Positions 29,772 to 38,864 of a stretch of DNA of 64,000 bases are shown in pieces. Both the position numbers and the translations under genes were made by a program. This DNA comes from Candidozyma auris (lineage: Eukaryota; Ascomycota; Pichiomycetes; Serinales; Metschnikowiaceae). The stretch spans positions 806,001 through 870,000 of the forward strand of contig NC_072813.1 of the NCBI RefSeq assembly GCF_003013715.1, in the 5' to 3' direction. How positions within the stretch are numbered: the stretch's first letter is position 1; every line of letters begins with the position of its first letter. Under the pieces are notes generated by a model, which ran no database searches, was not told the DNA's origin, and was given only the letters and a program-made list of their open reading frames with translations.

Positions 29772-32285
29772 ATGCGGCCCAAGCGTGCTCGAAGAACCTA
29801 TGCGTGTGGGCCATGCAAGCGATATAAGATGAAGTGCAACTTGGAGCTCCCGTGCAGCCTGTGTGTTCGGGCTCAGCGTGCTCACTTGTGCCACGAAAAC
29901 CCTCCAAACCCTCCGTCGGAGGAGGAGACGAGGCGCAGAGAAGAACGACGCTCAAGAAATTCCCGTCTAAAGGAGAAGGCCGCAAAGAAGGAGCAGACGG
30001 CCAAGACAGCACCAGGCGATTCAAATCGTCAGCTGTCTGTTTCTGTGCTGGTGCCTAGTCTTGACCCTGGAGTCCCTTCCGACTCTGGTGGCCCCATTCG
30101 AGGATTCGAGCCAGCGATGGCGGCTCCAAAGCTTGAGCTCGGCATCACTTCACAAGACTCAGACATTTCTCTGATCCGCCTGAGCCTGTCGGTGTCTAAT
30201 CACTTCAACTCCGTCTACGGCAACCCACTACCGTTTTTTGGCTCTATTCAAAGACCTCCGCCTTGGAATCAGAGCGATTGGCAACCCAACAACGACCCGC
30301 CTTGCCAGTCGCCTTCTCTGTCATTTCTGTCTTCCACTCCGCCGTCAAACTCGCCCAATTACCACACAAACTCGCCGTTTCTGCCATACGTGCCACCTTT
30401 AGTGGTTCACCTGCCGTTTTCACTGGCGCTGCCCTCTGGCAACCCAGAGCCATGCGTTCATCCCACTGTGATGGCTCAAAACGTTCATCGTCTGCCCTTG
30501 ATGGCCCAGTATGCTATGGACTGCAAGCAACGATACATCTTGGTGCCAACAGAAACGGCCACGCGCTGGAAATTTACTTTTGCCTCCCTAGCTTTGCGCC
30601 TGGGACAGGATAAAAACGCCCATTGGCTCAGTGACTACTTTAATTGGGCATACCTGGCAGAGAACTCTGGCTTCCAGGAGCTTGTGGACTGGTTGTCTGT
30701 ATTCATCACCGCACAACGTCTTGTGTCGAACTTTGACTCAATTGTAACCATGGGGCTGGCACCCAAGGCAACTGTGGATAAACATTCGTTGCAATGTATG
30801 GCTCTCGCTTGCCTGTTCCTCGCTAATGGTGCACTTGCCGGGCCTCGTATCACCAAAAAAGTTGTGTCACTTGCAAACGAGTGGCTCTCACTCTCAGATG
30901 AAATAGGCAAAAACGTTGCCAATGAAGTCTGGCAAGATGGTATCTATTTCATGGTCCTTTGCATGCTGTCCAGAAGCACTATAGTATCCACCAGCCAATT
31001 AGAGCGTCTCACAGTCAAGGTCCGTGATTACTTCACAGCAATCTCCTCCAACGAATCATTTCTACGGTATTTGCATCAGCTTGAATTTGAAAATCTCTCA
31101 CCTCAGGATTCGGAAGCATTCTCCATAGTTGCGAAATGCTGGACTTATTTGAAGCTTGTGGAAACTGAGGCGTCCGTACTTCAGGCAGAGTCGCTGTTTC
31201 AATATGAGCACGCTGAGCTCAAGGATACTATTCAACCTGATCGTAAAGTCGTCAAATATCTTTTCAACTTGGTACCCGAGGAACCGATATCGAGCTACCA
31301 GGCCTACGATATCGCTCTTCTTGCATCGAGCTTATTTTTTCGCCGTTTCGAGAACTGCAAAACGGCTAAAGACATTGCATACGCATATCTCTCGCTATAT
31401 AGCGAGTTCTGTGCCATGTCAATTCCAGCATCTGAACCCTTGTTTCAAGCAATCGAGATGGTCACAGGAGGCCCTGCCAGAGCCAACCCTGGTGCAGCCG
31501 AAATCGCTGCTCTTGTGCGTACTCTGGCACAGCTGTTAGGTGTCATGCTTAAAGTCTCATTTATTTGCGTGCGTTGGCTTCTGATCATACGAGCGGAACC
31601 AAATAAATTTGTGACGCTTCGTTTTGCTCATTACGTGACCACACTTTTGTCGATGTTTAACCCTCTCATGGCTATCGTTGACACAGGCAAGGTTTCGCCA
31701 CACAATCTCATTGCTTCGCTTCAATGCTGCGCCCAACTCAATACCGTACTTGACATGTATAATATGTTGACGCTCCAGGCACTCTTTGTGGCCGTGATGT
31801 CAAATTTTGTGAAAACCTCTACGGCACATTGGGGTCTCGATGTTCTGTATTTGTTGAATGCGGTGCTTTCTTCGTACGGCCGTGCAAGAAAGTGTCTCGA
31901 GACCATGAAGCCATACTCTAATTACCCATTATCGATAGCATTACTTCAGGTGAGTGAGGTTCTTACACGGGAAGTGCATTCGACAAGATTTCAGCCACGG
32001 TCTCTGGATAAGCCTGCTCATGAATTTTTTGAGTATCTACAAAGAAGTATTGCGAAAGAAAACTGGGATGTATTTGTGAACTCTTTATTCGGCATGGAGG
32101 CGACAGCTGCAAACTACATTGAGCAACTTTGGCGATTTGGAGATGTCGCCAAATTGCATCAGGAGAAACCTATTTTGATCACCAAGACTTTGGTGTTGAA
32201 TACTGCATTCATCAAGGAATTTGAACATGCGTATCGTGGATTTTGGTTCACGCTTCAACACGTTAATCAGTACCTCGAACTATGA
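29772..32285 (+). CDS. Zn2Cys6 fungal transcription factor
   Basis: DNA-binding regulator of 837 residues, counted from ATG 29772 (MRPKRARRTYACGPCKR); the frame runs upstream only to a TTG. The binuclear zinc cluster is intact: C12, C15, C22, C28, C31, C40 (CX2CX6CX5CX2CX8C), preceded by the basic KRARR. A Lys/Arg/Glu-rich linker follows, then a Pro/Ser-rich region (about 165-220) and a long helical regulatory region (about 245-825) resembling the fungal-specific middle homology region. I do not recognise the orthologue, so target genes are unknown. Its large upstream region and leader uORF are typical of regulators under heavy control in Candida-type yeasts (inference). Confidence 0.92.
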   Translation: MRPKRARRTYACGPCKRYKMKCNLELPCSLCVRAQRAHLCHENPPNPPSEEETRRREERRSRNSRLKEKAAKKEQTAKTAPGDSNRQLSVSVLVPSLDPGVPSDSGGPIRGFEPAMAAPKLELGITSQDSDISLIRLSLSVSNHFNSVYGNPLPFFGSIQRPPPWNQSDWQPNNDPPCQSPSLSFLSSTPPSNSPNYHTNSPFLPYVPPLVVHLPFSLALPSGNPEPCVHPTVMAQNVHRLPLMAQYAMDCKQRYILVPTETATRWKFTFASLALRLGQDKNAHWLSDYFNWAYLAENSGFQELVDWLSVFITAQRLVSNFDSIVTMGLAPKATVDKHSLQCMALACLFLANGALAGPRITKKVVSLANEWLSLSDEIGKNVANEVWQDGIYFMVLCMLSRSTIVSTSQLERLTVKVRDYFTAISSNESFLRYLHQLEFENLSPQDSEAFSIVAKCWTYLKLVETEASVLQAESLFQYEHAELKDTIQPDRKVVKYLFNLVPEEPISSYQAYDIALLASSLFFRRFENCKTAKDIAYAYLSLYSEFCAMSIPASEPLFQAIEMVTGGPARANPGAAEIAALVRTLAQLLGVMLKVSFICVRWLLIIRAEPNKFVTLRFAHYVTTLLSMFNPLMAIVDTGKVSPHNLIASLQCCAQLNTVLDMYNMLTLQALFVAVMSNFVKTSTAHWGLDVLYLLNAVLSSYGRARKCLETMKPYSNYPLSIALLQVSEVLTREVHSTRFQPRSLDKPAHEFFEYLQRSIAKENWDVFVNSLFGMEATAANYIEQLWRFGDVAKLHQEKPILITKTLVLNTAFIKEFEHAYRGFWFTLQHVNQYLEL

Positions 32286-33408
32286 GGATCTTCCCACTTT
32301 GTGTACCACACGGTGCAGATCTTCAACAGCTAACAAGGACGGCTCCTATCTCTGGACGCGCATCACAGACTAAGGTTCATCAGAAGCAGAGCACAGCAGT
32401 GCCGAAGCTTCATCCAAACCAATGTTCTTCATACTGTATTAATATATATGTTTTCTTCGGGCTTTATCCACAACCAGCCACAAGCACGGTGAATGTCACA
32501 CGACTGCCACAGGACGTGTGACAGCAAGCCGGAGGCTGTGGAAGTCATACTCCTAGTTTTGCATCACCCAAGTATAATTAAGCACAGAGTTTTTGTGATA
32601 GAATTATTTTGTCTTACTATGATGACATTGCGAACTCATCAGCTGTATACTTCATGGCTAGTGAAATCGCGATGAGAATGTTCGTTCTCCAGTTTGTAGT
32701 ATGGAAACAAGCCATTTCTCACTTCGCTTATAGCTTAAGGCGGCGAAGTCAGATCTAGCAACCCACTGCCAAAACCGTTTCCAAATGGAGAAGCTTACGT
32801 AAGCTGGGTATTGCTAGCCAACCATGAAAATTGGGCCCAACAGTTTCGTCGGAAGCGAAACATGTGTATTCCGTCTCCCAATAATGGAAAATGCAATGGC
32901 ACCTCACAAACGCTTATCTCACTTTGCAGCCATTCTTCCCGGATATTCGCACTACGGCAAGCAGGACGAGCATAGAAACTTCTGGAGACTTCGAGAGCAA
33001 CATAGCTCCACACACCCGAAGCATATTCCTAAAAGGAAAAGAATAGCAATATAAGCTTCTATATTTACTTGGTCACTCATAGGCGTGTTATTTTGGCCAC
33101 CGAGGAGAGAAAAAGGTTGGTGGGGTCATGTGACAGGGGCAAGAAGGCGTACATTGCAAGACATTCTGCCAGTTGCGTCAGCAGTCGCTTCTTCCTACAC
33201 TTCCGAAACCTCAACCACAACCACCTTACGTCACCAGCTTTTTGTCATACCCATTTCTCAGCACAACACTGAACATATTTGATCTGATAGCGTTGAGCGT
33301 TAGATCTACTTATTTATTGCAGCCTCATTCCATCTGATTATTTATTCCTCCATTATTTAAACCTGCTGACTCAGCGAACCCTTGGAATCAGGTTCTCACC
33401 TTTCTTAA
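32286..33408. other. Gene-free interval, SAN1 promoter
   Basis: 1.1 kb between tandem plus-strand genes. A 76-codon ATG frame (32824-33054) has no recognisable domain and I do not call it. TTTGCAGCCATT near 32924 is a one-base variant of the dispersed motif. The 150 bases before SAN1 are AT-rich. Confidence 0.45.
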
Positions 33409-34860
33409 ATGACCGTCAACGATAGACAAGGGGCTGGAGACAACGACGATAACAGCTCCCACGAAACACCATTCTTCGACTCCGCTACGGAACAGCCGTC
33501 CGCATCCGAAAGTGCGTCCAATGATGCTCCAGCGGCTGGTTCCTCTGAAGAGTCTACATCTCGCCCTGCCGATCAGGATTCGTCGCCGCCAATGCTGAAT
33601 TATAACTTCTTTGATTACTTGCTCAACACTGCGTTGGGTAGAGGTCTGGAGGAGAACGGGCCTCAGAGGGACCTGGTGCCATCCGGGGACTCTGCTAATG
33701 AAGGCACGGGTGATGCTCCATCAAATAGCTACATGGGCATGATCGGCACCGATCCTGCTGGTCAGATCATCATTACTGTGAACTACATGTTTTTTGACGG
33801 TGGTGACGGCGATGGGCCTGGCCGTACTGGCTCGCTTGTCGTGACGTTGCCCAACAATGCTGCCAACAGAGAACCTCGTGCAATACAACTGTTCATTTCG
33901 TTGGCCACCCGTTATGCATACCTGATGTTGGTTTCCAACGCCAACAAGAAGAAGGGCATTTCTCCAGACAAGTTCCGCAGCTTCCCGGTCAAACCATTGC
34001 TGTCCATCAGAGAAGAAAGTTGCTCGATCTGTTTCGAGCAGTTTGAAGACGTGGTTGCCTCGTCTGATTGCATAGATGATGACTGCGTTACTAAGAAACG
34101 TAAAACAAACCTGAGAGAATCTACTCCTTCCGCAGCAACTTCCAACGAGCGGGATGCCAATAAGCAAACCCTAAATACCTGTGGAATAGATTGGAAACAC
34201 GTTCCTGTGAAGCTTCCTTGTGGCCATATCTTCGGACAATCATGTCTTGCTCACTGGCTCAATGACAACCGCAGTTGTCCATTGTGTAGAGTGAACTTGT
34301 CTGACGAAACCAATGAGGAAAGTTCTTCCGTTCCACCAGTTGCTTACTTGCGATTCGGTACTCCTGGGGGCGGCGGCTTCCATTTATTTGGTGACCAGAA
34401 CACAAACTCTCCAACTTCCGAAACATCTGAAACTGACGTCAACCAACCGCAAAACCAACAGTCCCAAGAATTTTCGGAGACTGCTTCAACAACCACGCAA
34501 GATAGTCAGAGACTGTCGAATTTGCTTCGGAGAGCCACATCTGTTATCTTTCATCCGAACAGACCCCAGTCAAACAGGACTGCTGAAGATGAACCCGGCA
34601 TGCCTTCGCTAGGTCGCCGACGGAACTCTCCAGTGTCTCCAATGATCAACCAAATCCTCAATTTGTTTGGCAGAAACCGAAGAAGAAGACTGGAAGACAG
34701 GTCAGGAGAGTCGTCTATTTTTGCCTCAGGAGTATCAAGTAGAAGAACTGAGGATGGTGTTGAAACTATTACGCATGAAAGTGGTAACCATATGGACAAT
34801 ACTAATGCACTTGACCCTGATAGTACTCAGGCCCCTTCCCGTGATAGCCACCCACAATGA
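33409..34860 (+). CDS. SAN1: Nuclear protein quality-control ubiquitin ligase San1
   Basis: RING E3 ligase that marks misfolded nuclear proteins for degradation. The 483-residue protein has a disordered Ser/Glu/Asp-rich N-terminus, a conserved segment (IIITVNYMFF, then a stretch near PDKFRSFPVKP) matching San1, and a RING interrupted by an insert: C205-x2-C208, then about 62 residues containing the basic KKRKTN patch, then C271-G-H273, C279, H282 and C290-x2-C293. Such an insert with a basic patch between the first and second metal pairs is also what I recall in S. cerevisiae San1. The C-terminus is long, disordered and Asn/Gln/Ser-rich with RRRNS and RNRRRR patches, fitting San1's direct recognition of substrates through disorder. 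It converges with TYW3, with 67 bases between the stops. Confidence 0.93.
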   Translation: MTVNDRQGAGDNDDNSSHETPFFDSATEQPSASESASNDAPAAGSSEESTSRPADQDSSPPMLNYNFFDYLLNTALGRGLEENGPQRDLVPSGDSANEGTGDAPSNSYMGMIGTDPAGQIIITVNYMFFDGGDGDGPGRTGSLVVTLPNNAANREPRAIQLFISLATRYAYLMLVSNANKKKGISPDKFRSFPVKPLLSIREESCSICFEQFEDVVASSDCIDDDCVTKKRKTNLRESTPSAATSNERDANKQTLNTCGIDWKHVPVKLPCGHIFGQSCLAHWLNDNRSCPLCRVNLSDETNEESSSVPPVAYLRFGTPGGGGFHLFGDQNTNSPTSETSETDVNQPQNQQSQEFSETASTTTQDSQRLSNLLRRATSVIFHPNRPQSNRTAEDEPGMPSLGRRRNSPVSPMINQILNLFGRNRRRRLEDRSGESSIFASGVSSRRTEDGVETITHESGNHMDNTNALDPDSTQAPSRDSHPQ

Positions 34861-34927
34861 GCATGTTTATCATTTTAATATATATTTTGTACACTAATTT
34901 GTCTAACTTAATCGTAAACCATTTCCT

Positions 34928-35710
34928 CTATTCGTTATTTTGAGACTGTCTTTTCCTTTCTTTTTCCTCCTTAATTGCTTCCCTCCTTGCCAAACCTTCA
35001 TTCATTTTTCTTAATCTACGTTCTTCCTTCGTTTCGATTTGCGCTTGGTTTTTCTTCGTCAGACCCATCATGACTAACGCTTCTTTAAGTTTGTCCATCT
35101 TTTTGAAGTTTTCGGTGAATCTATCCAAAGAAAGCTTTGTCAATATTTCAAGATATGCCTCTGACACAAAAGAAACTAAGGTTTCCCCTTCAAGACACCC
35201 AAATGGAACGTCAAGCTTGATTGCAGTGCGGATGCCAACTATATTGTTACTACCTATGCCAGACTCTCTGAATCCGCAAGCCATGGCAGTTGAATAAAGC
35301 AAGTTTGCAGACTCCAGGTCACGGCATTTGACATGCAATATAAGTGGTTCGAACTTGAATAGAATGTACCTCTGTGTTTCATTCATCTCTGAAGGTTGGG
35401 ATTCTCGGTACTCGAACTCGATCTTTTTGTACCACATCGGTAGGTCCTCTGGGTGGTGTGTAACAAAGAGCCACCGTCCTTCATTGCCCTTGGCACCAAT
35501 TTGAAAATTTGTCTTGATACCCTCTAGAAATACCGAGACTCTTCCAGAGCACAGCGACGTGGTCACCATATCAGGGTGTGAATTGATCACCTCTATTATG
35601 GGAAGACATAATTCGTCAATTGTACCCTTTGGGGAAGCATCAGGAGACTGGGATGAGTTACTGGAGATCTCTCTAAGTATTGCTGACTTCTTTTGATCGA
35701 ATGCATTCAT
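34928..35710 (-). CDS. TYW3: tRNA wybutosine-synthesising methyltransferase Tyw3
   Basis: N4-methylation step in wybutosine formation at position 37 of tRNA-Phe. The protein has 260 residues from ATG 35710 (MNAFDQKKSAIL); the frame extends only two codons further, to a TTG. Family marks are SPKGTIDELCLPIIEVINSHPDMVTT, the SLCSGRVSVFLEG motif, and KGNEGRWLFVTHHP. The C-terminal tail is basic and Glu-rich. The length is similar to S. cerevisiae Tyw3 (273). It starts only 114 bases downstream of the IMH1 stop, on the same strand. Confidence 0.96.
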   Translation of the reverse strand: MNAFDQKKSAILREISSNSSQSPDASPKGTIDELCLPIIEVINSHPDMVTTSLCSGRVSVFLEGIKTNFQIGAKGNEGRWLFVTHHPEDLPMWYKKIEFEYRESQPSEMNETQRYILFKFEPLILHVKCRDLESANLLYSTAMACGFRESGIGSNNIVGIRTAIKLDVPFGCLEGETLVSFVSEAYLEILTKLSLDRFTENFKKMDKLKEALVMMGLTKKNQAQIETKEERRLRKMNEGLARREAIKEEKERKRQSQNNE

Positions 35711-35824
35711 CTGCAATCAGCCATACTTCTGCGTAGAAAAAAAGTGATATCGCATCGATAGCATCGACATCACGTAATCTATGCACTCCGGTGATTTGCA
35801 GCCAAAGACAGCCCCGGTGGAAGA

Positions 35825-38722
35825 TTATTTCAAGGCATTCATGAGTTTCGACTCTTCAGAATCGTCGAGGTGAAACAATGTCTTCACGACAGGCATAAGC
35901 TGTTCACGTTGCTCTTTATGTTCGAAGAATCCAATAAGTACGTTCTTCAAATACGCCGTGTTCGTGTCCTTGTCAGAACTTGGTGATGCAGGAGGCTGTT
36001 CTGAAGAGGACCTCGCAGATTCGGGTGGTGTTGACTTTACACTTTGCATTTGGCGGTATTGCTGAGTAACATGTTTAAAGTTTTTCAGAAGTCGGTCGAA
36101 TTTCATGGATGCCTCTTCATTTAACTTCTTGAGAATACGATTCATGTTCTCGTACTCCTTAACCTTGGTATTGGAAGCCTGGAGAGATGCACGCAACTCC
36201 TCGGTGGTTGACTCCAAGTCCTTAATCTTTTTGTTGGCCTCAGGAGAGATCACATTTTCCTTCAACAAAGGTTCATACTTCTTTCTAAGTGCTTCCATCT
36301 CCTCGGTCAATTGCTTGATTTTTTTGGAAGCATCCGCTGAAATCTGCTTCAACTCCTCAATCTCTCTCTGTCTCAGTTTGATTGTTGCTTGGAGTGAAGA
36401 CTCGAGCTCCAGTTTCTGTTCAGAAATGGAGCGTATTTCGCTCTTAAGTCGAGCGCTTTCAATATTATTCCGCTCCTCAGCATCCAAAAGTAGCTTCCTA
36501 ATTGTGGAGAACTCCCGTGCTCTCTCCAGTAGCATTTGTCTCGCTTCAGTAAGTTCATCTTCCAAGGATTCGATCTTTGTGTGTGCTTCCTTCAGTTTCA
36601 TGCTAAGCTCTTCGTATTGCTGCTTGTATGATTGTATTTCATCGGACGAGTTTGACCTGCTCTTCACCAATGCATCGTATTTTGACTTCAAAGCCTCAAG
36701 TTCACTTGCTATTTCATGTCTGTTTGTCTGGAGCTTAGAAAGCTCCTTGTTCAAGGAGTTAATGCGCTCCGCTGTGTTCTCTTTATCGGTCACGAGACGA
36801 GACTTCTCCTGAAGAAGATTCTGATTGCTATTCTGGAGATTTGAGTTAGTGTTTTCGAGCTGAGCGATGGTCGCTTTCAAGTCGTCTTGTTCTTTAGCTC
36901 GTGTGACAATTTCACCTTTAAGCTCTTTAATGAGTTCGTCTTTGTGAGACACAGAGGACTCCAATGAAGCAATCTCAAGTTTCAACGAAGCATCAACACT
37001 GTTAGATTTAGATAGCTCATTGATTCTCTCGTTCAACTTATCCTTCTCTGACTGCAAGTTCTGTATCTCTTTAGTGGACTCCTCAAGTTGTTTCTTCGTT
37101 TCCGAGAGCTGGGATCTCAAATCTTTGACCGTTCTTACTAACTTCTCCGACTCTTCCGTTACCTTCTTGTGCTTTTCTAACGACTCCTGCTTGTGTTTCT
37201 CAAGCTCTTTTGTCGATGAAGCCTTGATCTTATCAATCTCAATTCGCAGCTTCTCCAATTGTTCTGAAGATTCCTCTTTGATTTTATCGAGTTGTTCTTT
37301 TCTATCTTGAGCAAGTTTTTCGAGGTCTGCAAGTTTTTTGAGTTTTATCTCTGTCTCTGGGTTCAGTTCGAGTTTCTTCAACTCGTCCTTCGCAGCAACA
37401 AGATCGTTGCCGATATCTCTCAACAGATCTCTAAGGTCATCAATTTCCTCGTCTTTATTCTTAATGGTCTCGAGGTATTGGCTGATCTTTTTAGAAAGCT
37501 CTTCCTTTTCGTTTGCGAGTGCATCGTGCTTCTGCGAAAGTTCGTCATACTTCCCTTTCCACTCTACTGACTCATCGCCTATCTTGTGAGTATCTTCATC
37601 AGTGCGGGTGTTCTGCTGCAAATTCGCCGCCTTCTTCTTATTTTTATTCTTCTTGTTCTTACTCTTGCTCACAGTTTGATCAGGTCGCGGTGTTGTTTCT
37701 CGTTCAGTACTCTCTTGAGCCACGATCTTTTTCTTCGCTTCATCTCTTTCTTCACGAGTTTCCTCGAGTTGTCTCTGGATCGCTGTCAACTGCAGCTTTA
37801 GTTTCAGGACGCCGTCTTCGATTGCTTCCTTGTCAGAGTTGAGTTTTGCGATCTCCTTCTGAAGCTCTTCTTTTTTCTTCTCTTCCGACTGTAATTGCTC
37901 TTTGAGTTTCTCTCTTTCCACAGTTGCGTCCTCAAGCTCTGCTTGGGTGCTACCTAATTGCTCTTTGAGGGCATCAATTGACTTTTGGATATCGCCATTG
38001 GCATCACTCTGTTCATCTCCGCCTTCTTTTTGTACACTCAAGTCTCCGATCTGTTTTTTCAAGGCCTGAATCTCTCTGGCTAGAGATCCATTTTCTTTAT
38101 GAGCTTTTTCTAGTGATTCTTCTGAGTATTTTAAAGTCTTCTCTGCGTCATTGAGCTTCTTACTCATCGAAGTGGCCTCGTTTATTTTTTTTCTGAGCTC
38201 CTGTTCCGTCATGCTGGTCTTCTCTGTGAGACTCTTGAGGTATTCCAAAAGCTCTCCGGCATCGGCAATTGAAGATACCGGAGTATTCTCCTTAAGAATT
38301 TTTTCAAAAATAACCACAAGCTCACCCTTCCTTTTCTCGGTTTTATATGCGTCTAAGAGGACTGGATATTTCTCTTCATACTTTACAAATTTTCTGAGTT
38401 TGGCTTGCACGAGCGGAGGTAATTGTCCCATGTCGATATCCTTCAAGGGTCCCGAGGAAGCGACCGAAGGGGTCGCAGATTTGGGCCTATCCTCTGAGGG
38501 TGAACTCGCTTTGTTCAATTGAGACTCGCTGGTATTGCTAGACTCCGTTTCATCCTGGGGTTGTTGTAGATCATTCGAGTCCGGGGTTTTGGTGTTCAAT
38601 AAATTGGAGCCATTCTTTAGTTGTTTGAGTTGATCTAGACTTTTACGAGGTGTGTCTCCTTGTTGTATTTCGTTTAGTGATTTAGCGACATCCTCGGAGA
38701 AGGACTTGAGTTTATTGAACAT
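35825..38722 (-). CDS. IMH1: Golgin with C-terminal GRIP domain (Imh1)
   Basis: Tethering golgin recruited to the late Golgi by Arl1. The protein has 965 residues from ATG 38722 (MFNKLKSFSEDVAKSLNEIQ, a typical golgin N-terminus); the longer frame to 38791 begins at GTG. A low-complexity Ser/Pro region (about 25-90) is followed by an almost continuous coiled coil (about 110-870), with a short Lys/Asn stretch (KSKNKKNKNKKK, about 352-363). The C-terminal GRIP domain (about 915-965) contains YLKNVLIGFFEHKEQREQL and VVKTLF. S. cerevisiae Imh1 is about 911 residues. Opposite-strand open frames are shadows of the coiled coil. Confidence 0.94.
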   Translation of the reverse strand: MFNKLKSFSEDVAKSLNEIQQGDTPRKSLDQLKQLKNGSNLLNTKTPDSNDLQQPQDETESSNTSESQLNKASSPSEDRPKSATPSVASSGPLKDIDMGQLPPLVQAKLRKFVKYEEKYPVLLDAYKTEKRKGELVVIFEKILKENTPVSSIADAGELLEYLKSLTEKTSMTEQELRKKINEATSMSKKLNDAEKTLKYSEESLEKAHKENGSLAREIQALKKQIGDLSVQKEGGDEQSDANGDIQKSIDALKEQLGSTQAELEDATVEREKLKEQLQSEEKKKEELQKEIAKLNSDKEAIEDGVLKLKLQLTAIQRQLEETREERDEAKKKIVAQESTERETTPRPDQTVSKSKNKKNKNKKKAANLQQNTRTDEDTHKIGDESVEWKGKYDELSQKHDALANEKEELSKKISQYLETIKNKDEEIDDLRDLLRDIGNDLVAAKDELKKLELNPETEIKLKKLADLEKLAQDRKEQLDKIKEESSEQLEKLRIEIDKIKASSTKELEKHKQESLEKHKKVTEESEKLVRTVKDLRSQLSETKKQLEESTKEIQNLQSEKDKLNERINELSKSNSVDASLKLEIASLESSVSHKDELIKELKGEIVTRAKEQDDLKATIAQLENTNSNLQNSNQNLLQEKSRLVTDKENTAERINSLNKELSKLQTNRHEIASELEALKSKYDALVKSRSNSSDEIQSYKQQYEELSMKLKEAHTKIESLEDELTEARQMLLERAREFSTIRKLLLDAEERNNIESARLKSEIRSISEQKLELESSLQATIKLRQREIEELKQISADASKKIKQLTEEMEALRKKYEPLLKENVISPEANKKIKDLESTTEELRASLQASNTKVKEYENMNRILKKLNEEASMKFDRLLKNFKHVTQQYRQMQSVKSTPPESARSSSEQPPASPSSDKDTNTAYLKNVLIGFFEHKEQREQLMPVVKTLFHLDDSEESKLMNALK

Positions 38723-38835
38723 ATCTCTATGTAAATTGACGGGAGATCTATAGTGCTTAAGACTTCGATTGTTCAAGCGCACGTAGACCACTACCGAATC
38801 TGTCCTGCAGGATAGCGTCTGTAAGGTTGGGAACC

Positions 38836-38845
38836 GGCTGCGAAA
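38836..38845 (+). promoter_or_regulatory. Dispersed motif GGCTGCGAAA, copy 5
   Basis: Exact core in the context ACCGGCTGCGAAAC, 114 bases upstream of the IMH1 ATG, in the 142-base gap after the CDC25 stop. Confidence 0.6.
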
Positions 38846-38864
38846 CTGCCTTCACCGTTTTGAA

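Noticed and set aside
32824..33054. 76-codon ATG frame upstream of SAN1
   Set aside because: No domain, and it spans a variant of the dispersed motif; likely promoter DNA.
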